Assembly (NCBI GenBank): GCA_903916135.1 | Contig: CAIWVT010000580.1 | Location: forward strand, 1 to 15,058 | DNA length: 15,058 nucleotides | Source: an uncultured bacterium | Lineage (GTDB): Bacteria > Bacteroidota > Bacteroidia > Bacteroidales > CAIWKO01 | Reading direction: 5' to 3' | Shown here: positions 7,292-13,681 of the stretch, piece by piece | Position numbering within the stretch: the first letter of the stretch is position 1 | Layout: every line of letters starts with the position of its first letter | Translations under genes and position numbers: made by a program | The notes under the pieces: generated by a model | Database searches by the model: none | Told to the model about the DNA's origin: nothing | Seen by the model: the letters and a program-made list of their open reading frames with translations, nothing else

Positions 7292-8347
7292 TTATACTTC
7301 CACAAGCTCCGAACACATAATATCTTTGGTTTCGAGTATCACCGAACCCCATGATAACCCCACACCGAAGCCCGAAAGTAATAACGTAAGATGTTCTGAA
7401 GAAACCTGTTCGCGAAGTTGCGTAATTAAAGTTATCAATATAGAAGCCGAACTTGTATTGCCAAAGTCCTGTATGGAATACGGATATTTCTCCTTCGGAA
7501 TCTTAATCTTCTTGCGTATCACTTCATTCATCAAGAGGTTGGCTTGATGAAAAACAAAATAATCTATGTCGTCCACCGTCTTTTGTTGCGATGCCAAGAG
7601 TTCATTCACATTGGGCGGCACTTCCATCGTAGCGAAATTAAATACTCTCACTCCATCAAGCGCCAAATGTATCATATTACGTTCGATTCCCGGACCAAAA
7701 TTCCTTAGATTATGCGATGTTCTGTCGGCAATACGCCTTGTGCCGCTATGCGGGATATAGATGGCGTCAAACTCCTTGCCATCCGTCTGCAGATTGAAAT
7801 GCATTGGAGGTGCTGTCGCATCCAATTCCAAGGCTGTGGCAGTCCCCGCATCTCCAAAAAGCGTGTAGATAGATTTATCGCGATAGGAAACACTTGAGGT
7901 GGACACATCCCCCACCAATAAGAGAGCCTTTTTCAATCCAAACGAGTTGAGCAATCCACTCACGATGCTAAGCCCATAAACATAACCCGAACATCCCAAC
8001 CCAACATCAAACGTCATACATTTGGTGGACAATCCAAGCCGATGTTGCAAGATGATTCCCGTGGCAGGCAGATGATAGTCGCGGGCTTGCGCTATGAAAA
8101 TAAGAATATCTATCTCGTCTTTTTTCCATCCGATATCTTGTATAAGCTTTTCCGCTGCATGAAAACATAAGTCGCCCGTAGTAACCCCTTTCTCAGCAAT
8201 CCGACGTTTGGCTACCCCAACAGTTTTTATCAGTTGTTGTCTTTCTTTAGCAGGTATCCAACGATAGTTCATGTTATCGTATTCGTTTTTCGGAACACAA
8301 GCAGAGATACCTTTAATACGGACGTTATGTGAAGAGAAAAGTGCCAT
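7292..8347 (-). CDS. 3-oxoacyl-[ACP] synthase III-type ketosynthase (first of two)
   Basis: A 351-residue thiolase-fold condensing enzyme of the FabH branch. The catalytic triad is complete: Cys119 in GLGCSGYVYG, His267 in FVFHQAN, and Asn297 in GNTSSAS. LFGDAGTATALE (163-174) and the C-terminal GFGVGLSWGS are further family marks. Such enzymes condense an acyl-CoA starter, or transfer an acyl group, with malonyl-ACP. It is directly adjacent to the ACP gene (stop and start abut) and closely related to the KAS III at 8645-9649, sharing FVFHQAN, then M.EVIR.K.KIP.EK. It is unlikely to be the housekeeping fabH, which in bacteria usually sits with plsX and rpmF. Those genes are absent here. Acetoacetyl-type priming is a guess. 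Confidence 0.87.
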   Translation of the reverse strand: MALFSSHNVRIKGISACVPKNEYDNMNYRWIPAKERQQLIKTVGVAKRRIAEKGVTTGDLCFHAAEKLIQDIGWKKDEIDILIFIAQARDYHLPATGIILQHRLGLSTKCMTFDVGLGCSGYVYGLSIVSGLLNSFGLKKALLLVGDVSTSSVSYRDKSIYTLFGDAGTATALELDATAPPMHFNLQTDGKEFDAIYIPHSGTRRIADRTSHNLRNFGPGIERNMIHLALDGVRVFNFATMEVPPNVNELLASQQKTVDDIDYFVFHQANLLMNEVIRKKIKIPKEKYPYSIQDFGNTSSASILITLITQLREQVSSEHLTLLLSGFGVGLSWGSVILETKDIMCSELVEV

Positions 8348-8581
8348 TTATTTAATTCTTTCTTGGATGATAACAAAAAGGTCGTTCACCGTTTTCGATT
8401 TGCGCAAATCATCAGCCGTAATCACCACATTGTATTCTGTGTTAACCAACGCAATAAAGATGAGTGCATTCACCGAATTCCAATCAAACGCATCTCTGAA
8501 AATGCTTTCCGGTTTCAGCGCTCCGGGTGTTAAGTCTTCAAACTCAGTTTCGATGTCCTGTATAAATTTCTCTATATTCAT
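8348..8581 (-). CDS. Acyl carrier protein
   Basis: A 77-residue acidic four-helix carrier protein. The phosphopantetheine-attachment serine is Ser36 in DWNSVNAL, at the start of the second helix, where housekeeping ACPs read DSL. The spacing, the later VVITADDL turn and the KTVNDL third-helix region fit ACPs of specialised surface-glycan and secondary pathways. It would need a 4'-phosphopantetheinyl transferase encoded elsewhere. It abuts the first KAS III gene downstream. A TACATTTG box 16 bp upstream gives it a plausible own promoter, separating it from the KAS III gene 63 bp upstream. Confidence 0.85.
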   Translation of the reverse strand: MNIEKFIQDIETEFEDLTPGALKPESIFRDAFDWNSVNALIFIALVNTEYNVVITADDLRKSKTVNDLFVIIQERIK

Positions 8582-8596
8582 GGCTTTAATTTTCTA

Positions 8597-8604
8597 CAAA
8601 TGTA
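8597..8604 (-). promoter_or_regulatory. Bacteroidota -7 box before the acyl carrier protein gene
   Basis: TACATTTG on the minus strand matches TAnnTTTG and sits 16 bp before the ATG, implying a leader of only about 10 bases. No TTTG was found at the -33 position. If real, the ACP-to-GNAT genes can be transcribed without the upstream KAS III gene. Confidence 0.4.
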
Positions 8605-8644
8605 TGAAAAAATGTTGAACTTGCGCTATAATTTTAATTTATTT

Positions 8645-9649
8645 TCATATTTCTATGATGGTACCTGCCCACGAAAGCCCAATTCCGAAGGAACACAACA
8701 TGATTTTATCCCCTTTTTTTACCAAGCCATCATCCATCGCATTCTTCAGTGCAATCGGGATAGTAGCCGAAACCGTATTGCCAACATTCACCATATCAAT
8801 AACAAATTTCTCAACGGGGATCTTCATCTTTCTCCGAATCACTTCCAACATCTGCGTATTTGCCTGATGAAATACAAACAAATTAATATCTTCAATCAAG
8901 AGATTTTCTTTTATCAGCAATTCTCGAATCATCGGCGGCACCACCTTCATCGCAAACAGAAATATCTCACTGCTATTCATCTCCATCTTGCCCAATTTCA
9001 TGCCATCAGCATCCGCATACTGCTCAAGCCATTCCTTAGTCATAAACTCGCGCGTTCCCGACTGCCGAACAATCAAATGTTGATATCCGCTGCCATCTGT
9101 GCCAAACACAAACTTTCCGATTTTCATACTATCTTCTGTATGCGAAATCAAAGTAGCAGCCCCTGCATCGCCAAAGATAATACGCAATTCAATATCTTTC
9201 GGATGTATCACCGTGCTCGGAATATCCGAAGTCAGCAACAACACATTTTTCGCCTGCTGACTCTCCACCAATCCTTTTGCAACGCTAATCCCATACATAA
9301 ACCCTGTGCAGCCGTAAGGGATATCCAAACTTCCGCAGCTTTTCGGCAAATGCAAACGATCTTGCAAGATACAAGACGTAGCCGGCGCTTTATAATCCAA
9401 GCCTTCCGTACAAAACAACACGTAATCTATTGCTTCTCTTGCAATATCATGCTCATCAAAGAACTTCTCCGCGGCATGAAATGCCAAATCCGAACCAATT
9501 TCTCCCGCAGCAGTAATATGTCGCTGTTTCACACCCGATTTCTTAAAGATATCCTCCTCGTTCAACTCAGGAAACTCAGCGCATAAGTCTTTATTGCTCA
9601 AAATCTTTTCAGGCAAATAATAACTGATAGCTTTAATATAGGAGTTCAT
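8645..9649 (-). CDS. 3-oxoacyl-[ACP] synthase III-type ketosynthase (second of two)
   Basis: A 334-residue FabH-type condensing enzyme with an intact triad: Cys114 in PYGCTGFMYG, His261 in FVFHQAN, and Asn291 in GNTVSAT. IIFGDAGAATLIS (157-169) and CSFGIGLSWAG near the C-terminus are family marks. It is transcribed first in the minus-strand run, 63 bp ahead of the ACP gene. It differs from its paralogue mostly in the first 100 residues and around the active-site cysteine, which suggests a different acyl substrate. One possibility is that one enzyme starts the chain and the other extends it after reduction. Starter transfer to a non-ACP acceptor is another known use of this family. Confidence 0.87.
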   Translation of the reverse strand: MNSYIKAISYYLPEKILSNKDLCAEFPELNEEDIFKKSGVKQRHITAAGEIGSDLAFHAAEKFFDEHDIAREAIDYVLFCTEGLDYKAPATSCILQDRLHLPKSCGSLDIPYGCTGFMYGISVAKGLVESQQAKNVLLLTSDIPSTVIHPKDIELRIIFGDAGAATLISHTEDSMKIGKFVFGTDGSGYQHLIVRQSGTREFMTKEWLEQYADADGMKLGKMEMNSSEIFLFAMKVVPPMIRELLIKENLLIEDINLFVFHQANTQMLEVIRRKMKIPVEKFVIDMVNVGNTVSATIPIALKNAMDDGLVKKGDKIMLCSFGIGLSWAGTIIEI

Positions 9650-9768
9650 GGTGAGATGTGTAATGTTTGTCTGTAGATAAATGAAATAACTTACTTATTT
9701 TTATAACAACGATTCTACGAATGAAACCCAAAATAGATACATTTTACACAACATTTTCTTTCAATCAT

Positions 9769-10185
9769 TTATTTCCAAAAAGATTCAATCGCCAATCGGT
9801 AAGAATCCAAGCCGAAGCCGGAGATACTTCCTCTACATCCGCCTGCTATCAACGATATATGCCGAAACTCCTCTCGTGCAAAGATATTCGATATATGCAC
9901 CTCCACCACAGGCGTCGCCACAGCCTTCACAGCATCAGCTATAGCCACCGACGTATGCGTATATCCCCCTGCATTCAAGATGATCCCATCGTACGCAAAG
10001 CCCGTTTCATGTATTTTGTTGATGATTTCCCCTTCCACATTACTCTGAAAACACTCCAAACGATAATCCGCGAATCGAACCACCAATTCCGCAAAATACT
10101 CCGTAAACGTCTTCTCTCCATAGACATTCAGTTCCCTCACCCCAATCAAGTTAAGGTTAGGTCCGTTGATGATAATTAGTTTCAT
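9769..10185 (-). CDS. aroQ: 3-dehydroquinate dehydratase, type II
   Basis: A 138-residue, full-length type II dehydroquinase, which converts 3-dehydroquinate to 3-dehydroshikimate in the shikimate pathway. Motifs appear in order: IINGPNLNLIGVRE (5-18), catalytic Tyr22 and the flexible-lid Arg17, FQSNVEGEII (46-55), NAGGYTHTS (71-79), VEVHISNIFAREEFR (94-108) with His97, and GCRGSISGFG (116-125). NAGGYTHTS replaces the more common NPGAYTHTS, and HISNIFARE replaces HISNIHARE, without loss of catalytic residues. The gap to the downstream KAS III gene is 119 bp and no biochemical link is evident, so it may be a separate housekeeping unit. The upstream side is a 9-bp repeat array. Confidence 0.93.
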   Translation of the reverse strand: MKLIIINGPNLNLIGVRELNVYGEKTFTEYFAELVVRFADYRLECFQSNVEGEIINKIHETGFAYDGIILNAGGYTHTSVAIADAVKAVATPVVEVHISNIFAREEFRHISLIAGGCRGSISGFGLDSYRLAIESFWK

Positions 10186-10204
10186 GTTGTATATCTTTAT
10201 TTTC

Positions 10205-10444
10205 AGTTGATTAAGTTGAGTAAGTTGAGTAAGTTAATTAGTTGACTAAGTTGAGTAAGTTAAGTAAGTCAATTGAGTCAAGTAAGTCAATAGAGTTGAG
10301 TAACACATAAACTAATCAACCAATTAAATTAATCAACCAATTAACCCAATCAACAAATTAACTAATCAACCAATCAACTAATTAACCAATCAACTCAATT
10401 AACTTAATCAACCAATTAACTTAATCAACTCAATTAACCAATCC
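10205..10444. repeat. Head-to-head degenerate 9-bp minisatellite
   Basis: 10205-10303 is a run of about eleven units of the type AGTTGAGTA. After a seven-base centre, 10311-10444 is about sixteen 8-9-bp units of the complementary type ACTNAATCA/ACCAATTA. The arms are therefore inverted and could form a very long imperfect hairpin. The longest exact complement noted is 13 bp, 10205-10217 against 10418-10430. It separates divergent genes, so it may be only a fast-evolving spacer. Confidence 0.75.
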
Positions 10445-10496
10445 ACAAATTTACACATTTTCCCCATCCCACATCATTTTATTTAAAAAAAATAAC

Positions 10497-10504
10497 TACT
10501 TTTG
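10497..10504 (+). promoter_or_regulatory. Bacteroidota -7 box for the TPP-riboswitch transcript
   Basis: TACTTTTG matches TAnnTTTG and would start transcription just before the aptamer. No clear TTTG lies at the expected upstream spacing, only T-runs near 10477. Confidence 0.5.
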
Positions 10505-10514
10505 CCCCAGTTTT

Positions 10515-10596
10515 CTTAATAGGGGTGCCTTAATAAATACGGGCTGAGATCAAACCCTCTGAACCTGATCCGGGTAATGCCGGCGTAGGGAGTAAG
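10515..10596 (+). promoter_or_regulatory. TPP riboswitch (THI element)
   Basis: The conserved THI-box strings are all present in order: GGGGTGC (10522-10528), CTGAGA (10544-10549), ACCCTCTGAACCTGATC (10554-10570), CGGGTAATGCCGGCG (10571-10585) and GTAGGGA (10585-10591). The closing stem is CTTA (10515-10518) with TAAG (10593-10596). It binds thiamin pyrophosphate and normally lowers expression of the downstream gene when TPP is plentiful. The only gene downstream is the TonB-dependent receptor starting 66 bp later. Confidence 0.95.
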
Positions 10597-10603
10597 AGCA
10601 AAC

Positions 10604-10645
10604 ATTTCCGGACGGCTTTGCCGCTATAGCTTTCCGGCGTTTTAC
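10604..10645 (+). promoter_or_regulatory. Possible expression platform of the TPP riboswitch
   Basis: CGGC (10613-10616) can pair with GCCG (10620-10623), and that GCCG can instead pair with CGGC (10635-10638), which is followed by GTTTTA. GCCGGC inside the aptamer (10579-10584) is also complementary to CCGGC at 10634-10638. Mutually exclusive pairings of this kind fit a switch. The T-run is too short to be a convincing terminator. Confidence 0.3.
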
Positions 10646-10662
10646 TAAACACATTACATACC

Positions 10663-13056
10663 ATGAAAAAAAACTTTTTAGGCTTAGCCATGCTCATGCT
10701 TTTTGCTCTTTCAGTTAGGGCGCAATCCTCCATTTCCGGAACCATCCTCGACCTGAGCTCCAACCAAAAACTCTCCGTCGCCTCCGTCAACATCGAAGGA
10801 CACTACATTGGAACCGTCACCGACTCCAACGGATTCTTCACCATCAAAAACCTCAAACCCGCAGCCTACCAACTCAAGATACGCTACATGGGCTACGCCC
10901 CTGTAACTATCCCCATCCAATTACGCCACGACACCATCCTCACCATCCCGCTCGAACGCAACACCGTCCTCCAGGACGAAGTCATCATCAGCGCCACCCG
11001 CGCCGCCGACAACCAACCCACCACCTTCACCAACATCGGCAAAAAAGAAATCCTCCAACTCAACCACGCCCAAGACCTGCCCTTCCTCCTCAGCACCACC
11101 CCCGCCTTAGTCACCAGCTCCGACGCAGGCAACGGCGTAGGCTACACCAGCCTCCGCATCCGCGGCAGCGACCTGTCCCGCATCAACGTAACCATCAACG
11201 GCATCCCCCTCAACGACGCCGAATCCCAAGGCGTCTTTTGGGTTGACATGCCCGACCTCGCTTCGTCCATTGACAACATCCAAATCCAACGCGGCATCGG
11301 CACATCCACCAACGGCTCCGCAGCCTTCGGCGCCAGCATCAACTTCCAAACCACCAAACTCAACCCCCTGCCTTACGCCACCTACAACCTCGGCTTTGGC
11401 TCCTACAACACCTGGAAACACACCCTCATGTTGGGCACCGGACTCATCGCCAAACATTGGGCTTTCGACCTCCGCCTCTCCAAACTCAACTCCGACGGCT
11501 ACATCGAACGCGCATCAACCGACATGAAATCTCTTTTCTTCTCCGCAGGCTACTACGCCAAAAAGACCATCCTCAAACTCGTCATCTTCTCCGGCAAAGA
11601 AAAAACCTATCAAGCCTGGCAAGGCGTCCCAAAAGACTCCCTCGCCACCCACCGCACCTTCAACCCCTTCTCCTACGACAACCAAACCGACAACTACCAA
11701 CAAGACAACTACCAACTCCTCTTCTCCCAGGAAATCGGAAAACGCCTCCTCATCAACGCAGCCCTACACTACACCTACGGACGCGGCTACTACGAAGAAT
11801 ACCAAGACACCAACAACCCCGACGACCAAACCGACTTCGCCGCCTATCAATTACCCTATCCCATCATCGGCTCCGACACCATCCTTGCCACCAACCTTGT
11901 CCGACAAAAATGGCTCGACAACCATTTCTACGGCTTCACCTTCTCTGCCCAATACGACAACCACAAAAACCTCCAAATCACGATAGGAGGGGCAGGCAAC
12001 AACTACCTCGGCGACCACTTCGGCAACATCATCTGGGCACAATACGCCGCCCTCATCCCCAACAACTATCAATGGTACGACAACACCTCCCGCAAATCCG
12101 AACTTAGCCTCTACGCCAAACTCAACTACGCTCCCCATCCCAAACTCAACACCTACTTCGACATCCAATACCGAACCCTCCAATTCAACCTCGACGGCTT
12201 CGACGCCAAACTCCGCAACATCTCCCAACGCCACTCCTTCCGCTTCTTCAACCCCAAACTCGGACTAACCTACACCATATCCCACCACCATCGCATCTAT
12301 CTCGCCTTAGCCGCCTCCTCCCGCGAACCCAATGGCAACAACTTCGCCGATGCCAACCCCATCAACCCCATGCCAAAGCCCGAAACCATGTACAATGCCG
12401 AACTCGGCTACACCTTCCATAGCAAATTCTTCACCTCAACCCTCAACGCCTACTACATGTACTACCGCCAACAACTCGTCCTAACAGGTCAAATCAACGA
12501 CGTCGGCTACCCCATCATGACCAACGTCCCGCAATCCTACCGTGCTGGCATCGAACTAACTGCCGCCGCTCGTCTCTTCTCCCGCCTCCATTGGGAAGCC
12601 TCCGCATGCTTCTCCCAAAACAAAATCATCAACTTCTCCGAATACGTCGACGACTGGGACACCGGCGCCCAAATCATCAACCCCCTCGGCACAACCAACC
12701 TCGCCTTCTCCCCAACCATCGTCGCCAGCAACACCCTAACCGCCAACTTCGTCGAAAACTTCAACATATCCCTCATCTCCAACTACGTCAGCCGCCAATA
12801 CATCGACAACACCTCCGCCGCTACCCGTTCCCTACATCCCTATTGCGTCTCCAACCTCGCCCTCGACTACGCCTTCCGCGCCGGCATCATCAAAGAAATA
12901 AAACTATCACTCATCCTTCTCAACATCTTCAACATGCAATACGAAAACAACGCCTGGGTCTATCGCTACCACTACAACAACACCTACCAAACCCTCGACG
13001 GCTACTTCCCCCAAGCCGGCATCAACTTCATGACAGGACTACGCATCTCCTTCTAA
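10663..13056 (+). CDS. TonB-dependent outer-membrane receptor, probably for thiamin or a precursor
   Basis: A 797-residue outer-membrane receptor. A signal peptide ends near Ala20 (LSVRA|QSS). Residues 22-105 form a carboxypeptidase-regulatory-like domain (ISGTILD...SVNIEG...TVTDSNGFFTIKNL), common in Bacteroidota receptors. DEVIISAT (105-112) could be the TonB box. The plug spans about 117-230 (LRIRGSDLSRI, GVFWVDMPD, NGSAAFGASINFQT), and the rest is a beta-barrel ending in LRISF with a terminal aromatic. TPP-riboswitch control implies uptake of thiamin, its phosphates or the pyrimidine moiety, as known for riboswitch-controlled receptors in Bacteroides. No pnuT or thi gene follows in the window. 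The gene is strikingly C-rich on its coding strand, unlike every other gene here, matching the regional skew. Confidence 0.92.
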   Translation: MKKNFLGLAMLMLFALSVRAQSSISGTILDLSSNQKLSVASVNIEGHYIGTVTDSNGFFTIKNLKPAAYQLKIRYMGYAPVTIPIQLRHDTILTIPLERNTVLQDEVIISATRAADNQPTTFTNIGKKEILQLNHAQDLPFLLSTTPALVTSSDAGNGVGYTSLRIRGSDLSRINVTINGIPLNDAESQGVFWVDMPDLASSIDNIQIQRGIGTSTNGSAAFGASINFQTTKLNPLPYATYNLGFGSYNTWKHTLMLGTGLIAKHWAFDLRLSKLNSDGYIERASTDMKSLFFSAGYYAKKTILKLVIFSGKEKTYQAWQGVPKDSLATHRTFNPFSYDNQTDNYQQDNYQLLFSQEIGKRLLINAALHYTYGRGYYEEYQDTNNPDDQTDFAAYQLPYPIIGSDTILATNLVRQKWLDNHFYGFTFSAQYDNHKNLQITIGGAGNNYLGDHFGNIIWAQYAALIPNNYQWYDNTSRKSELSLYAKLNYAPHPKLNTYFDIQYRTLQFNLDGFDAKLRNISQRHSFRFFNPKLGLTYTISHHHRIYLALAASSREPNGNNFADANPINPMPKPETMYNAELGYTFHSKFFTSTLNAYYMYYRQQLVLTGQINDVGYPIMTNVPQSYRAGIELTAAARLFSRLHWEASACFSQNKIINFSEYVDDWDTGAQIINPLGTTNLAFSPTIVASNTLTANFVENFNISLISNYVSRQYIDNTSAATRSLHPYCVSNLALDYAFRAGIIKEIKLSLILLNIFNMQYENNAWVYRYHYNNTYQTLDGYFPQAGINFMTGLRISF

Positions 13057-13100
13057 TTTGGATGGCGAAATATTTGAATATTTGTTAAGAATTATAAAGT

Positions 13101-13398
13101 TTCGCAGATTTTTTTATAGTTTCGCAGATTTTTTTTCGGTTTCGCACATTTTATTTTAGATTCGCGGAGTTGGATTAGAGATTCGCGGATTTTTTTTTGG
13201 TTTCGGGCGCGATGGTTTCGGATTCGCAGAAGAGGGATAGAGATTCGCGGAGGTGAGTTAGGGATTCGCAGATTTTTTTTTGGTTTCGCGGAGTTGGACT
13301 GCCAATGTGACATGTTGGACTGCCACTTTGACATGTTGGATTAAAGATTCGCGGAATTGGGTTGAATATTCGCAGATTTTTTTTTAGTTTCGAGTTTA
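13101..13398. repeat. T-tract tandem array with 20-21-bp period
   Basis: Units of the form TTCGC(A/G)GAT followed by T-runs begin at 13101, 13121, 13141, 13161, 13182, 13202, 13223, 13244, 13265, 13285, 13348, 13369 and 13389. The 63-bp jump from 13285 to 13348 is exactly three periods and contains two variant units. T-runs of 7-9 start at 13109, 13129, 13190, 13273 and 13377, always close to a multiple of 20.7 bp apart. Units are too degenerate and contiguous for a CRISPR array. Confidence 0.8.
13293..13334. repeat. Two 21-bp variant units inside the T-tract array
   Basis: GTTGGACTGCCAATGTGACA (13293-13312, plus T) and GTTGGACTGCCACTTTGACA (13314-13333, plus T) are consecutive 21-bp units of different sequence from the surrounding TTCGCGGA units. 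They keep the same period, so the array phase is not disturbed. Confidence 0.7.
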
Positions 13399-13409
13399 AG
13401 TGTTTTTAT

Positions 13410-13489
13410 TTACCACAATAGGCACAATAGAACACATAAGGTTTTAGTCGGGGAGCGATTTGGATTTACCACAATAGGCACAATAGAAC
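13410..13489. repeat. 24-bp direct repeat, two copies
   Basis: TTACCACAATAGGCACAATA followed by GAAC occurs exactly at 13410-13433 and 13466-13489. Each copy is followed by related text: 13434-13464 and 13514-13544 both read ACAT(A/T)AGGTTTTAGT then a diverged stretch ending TTGGA. The spacing suggests duplication of a roughly 60-80-bp module. Confidence 0.75.
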
Positions 13490-13521
13490 TCCCGACCTTT
13501 GGTGCGGGACAGGACATTAGG

Positions 13522-13558
13522 TTTTAGTTGAGGTGCGACTTGGAGTCGCACTCCGACT
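13522..13558. repeat. Dispersed module with GGAGTCGCACTCC hairpin, copy 1
   Basis: This 37-bp segment recurs at 14923-14959 with 33 of 37 positions identical. The last 19 bases (TTGGAGTCGCACTCCGACT) are exact. GGAGT and ACTCC pair around CGC. A third partial copy without the hairpin starts at 13442. Confidence 0.75.
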
Positions 13559-13610
13559 TGGAGGATAGTAGGCTTAGTTAAAATAAATATTAAAATAAAT
13601 GACCAAATGT

Positions 13611-13640
13611 TTTGTAGTATAAAATAAATGATTACTTTTG
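13611..13640 (+). promoter_or_regulatory. Bacteroidota promoter of the 13682 gene
   Basis: TTTG (13611-13614), an 18-bp gap, and TACTTTTG (13633-13640) match the TTTG/TAnnTTTG consensus of the Bacteroidota primary sigma factor. The start codon follows 41 bp after the -7 box. It is the best-formed promoter in the window. Confidence 0.7.
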
Positions 13641-13681
13641 TTCCCGAAAAATCGTAATAAAAATAATTAATACTTAATTAT

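Larger units (their letters stand above)
10186..10514. other. Gene-free spacer between aroQ and the TPP riboswitch
   Basis: Dominated by the head-to-head 9-bp array at 10205-10444. The last part is A/T-rich and contains a TACTTTTG -7 box at 10497-10504 for the riboswitch transcript. No open frame or RNA gene was recognised. Confidence 0.6.
13057..13681. other. Repeat-rich spacer downstream of the TonB receptor gene
   Basis: No credible gene. It holds a 20-21-bp T-tract array (13101-13398), two inserted 21-bp variant units, a 24-bp direct repeat (13410-13489), two copies of a longer module that carries a GGAGTCGCACTCC hairpin in the second copy, and the promoter of the next gene. An 80-codon minus-strand frame over the array is a by-product of the 21-bp period. 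Confidence 0.7.

Noticed and set aside
8600..9586. Open frame of 328 codons on the plus strand
   Set aside because: It lies opposite the KAS III gene, whose protein has full catalytic motifs. The plus-strand product is His/Gln/Arg-rich with no recognisable motif.
9650..9768. Gap between aroQ and the KAS III gene, searched for a promoter or small RNA
   Set aside because: No TAnnTTTG box in the right orientation, no tRNA-like fold and no small gene was found.
11457..12107. Open frame of 216 codons inside the TonB receptor gene
   Set aside because: It is an Arg/Pro/Leu-rich shifted frame produced by the C-rich codons of the receptor, and the receptor frame is intact throughout.
13068..13083. 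AAATATT/AATATTT palindrome after the TonB receptor gene
   Set aside because: All A/T and with only a two-base centre, so it is expected by chance in this AT-rich spacer.
13092..13334. Minus-strand open frame of 80 codons with a seven-residue repeat
   Set aside because: The period is a simple result of the 21-bp DNA array. The Lys/Asn/Arg-rich product and lack of a promoter argue against a gene.
13101..13398. Possible CRISPR array
   Set aside because: Units are contiguous 20-21-bp degenerate repeats with no unique spacers, and no cas gene is nearby.
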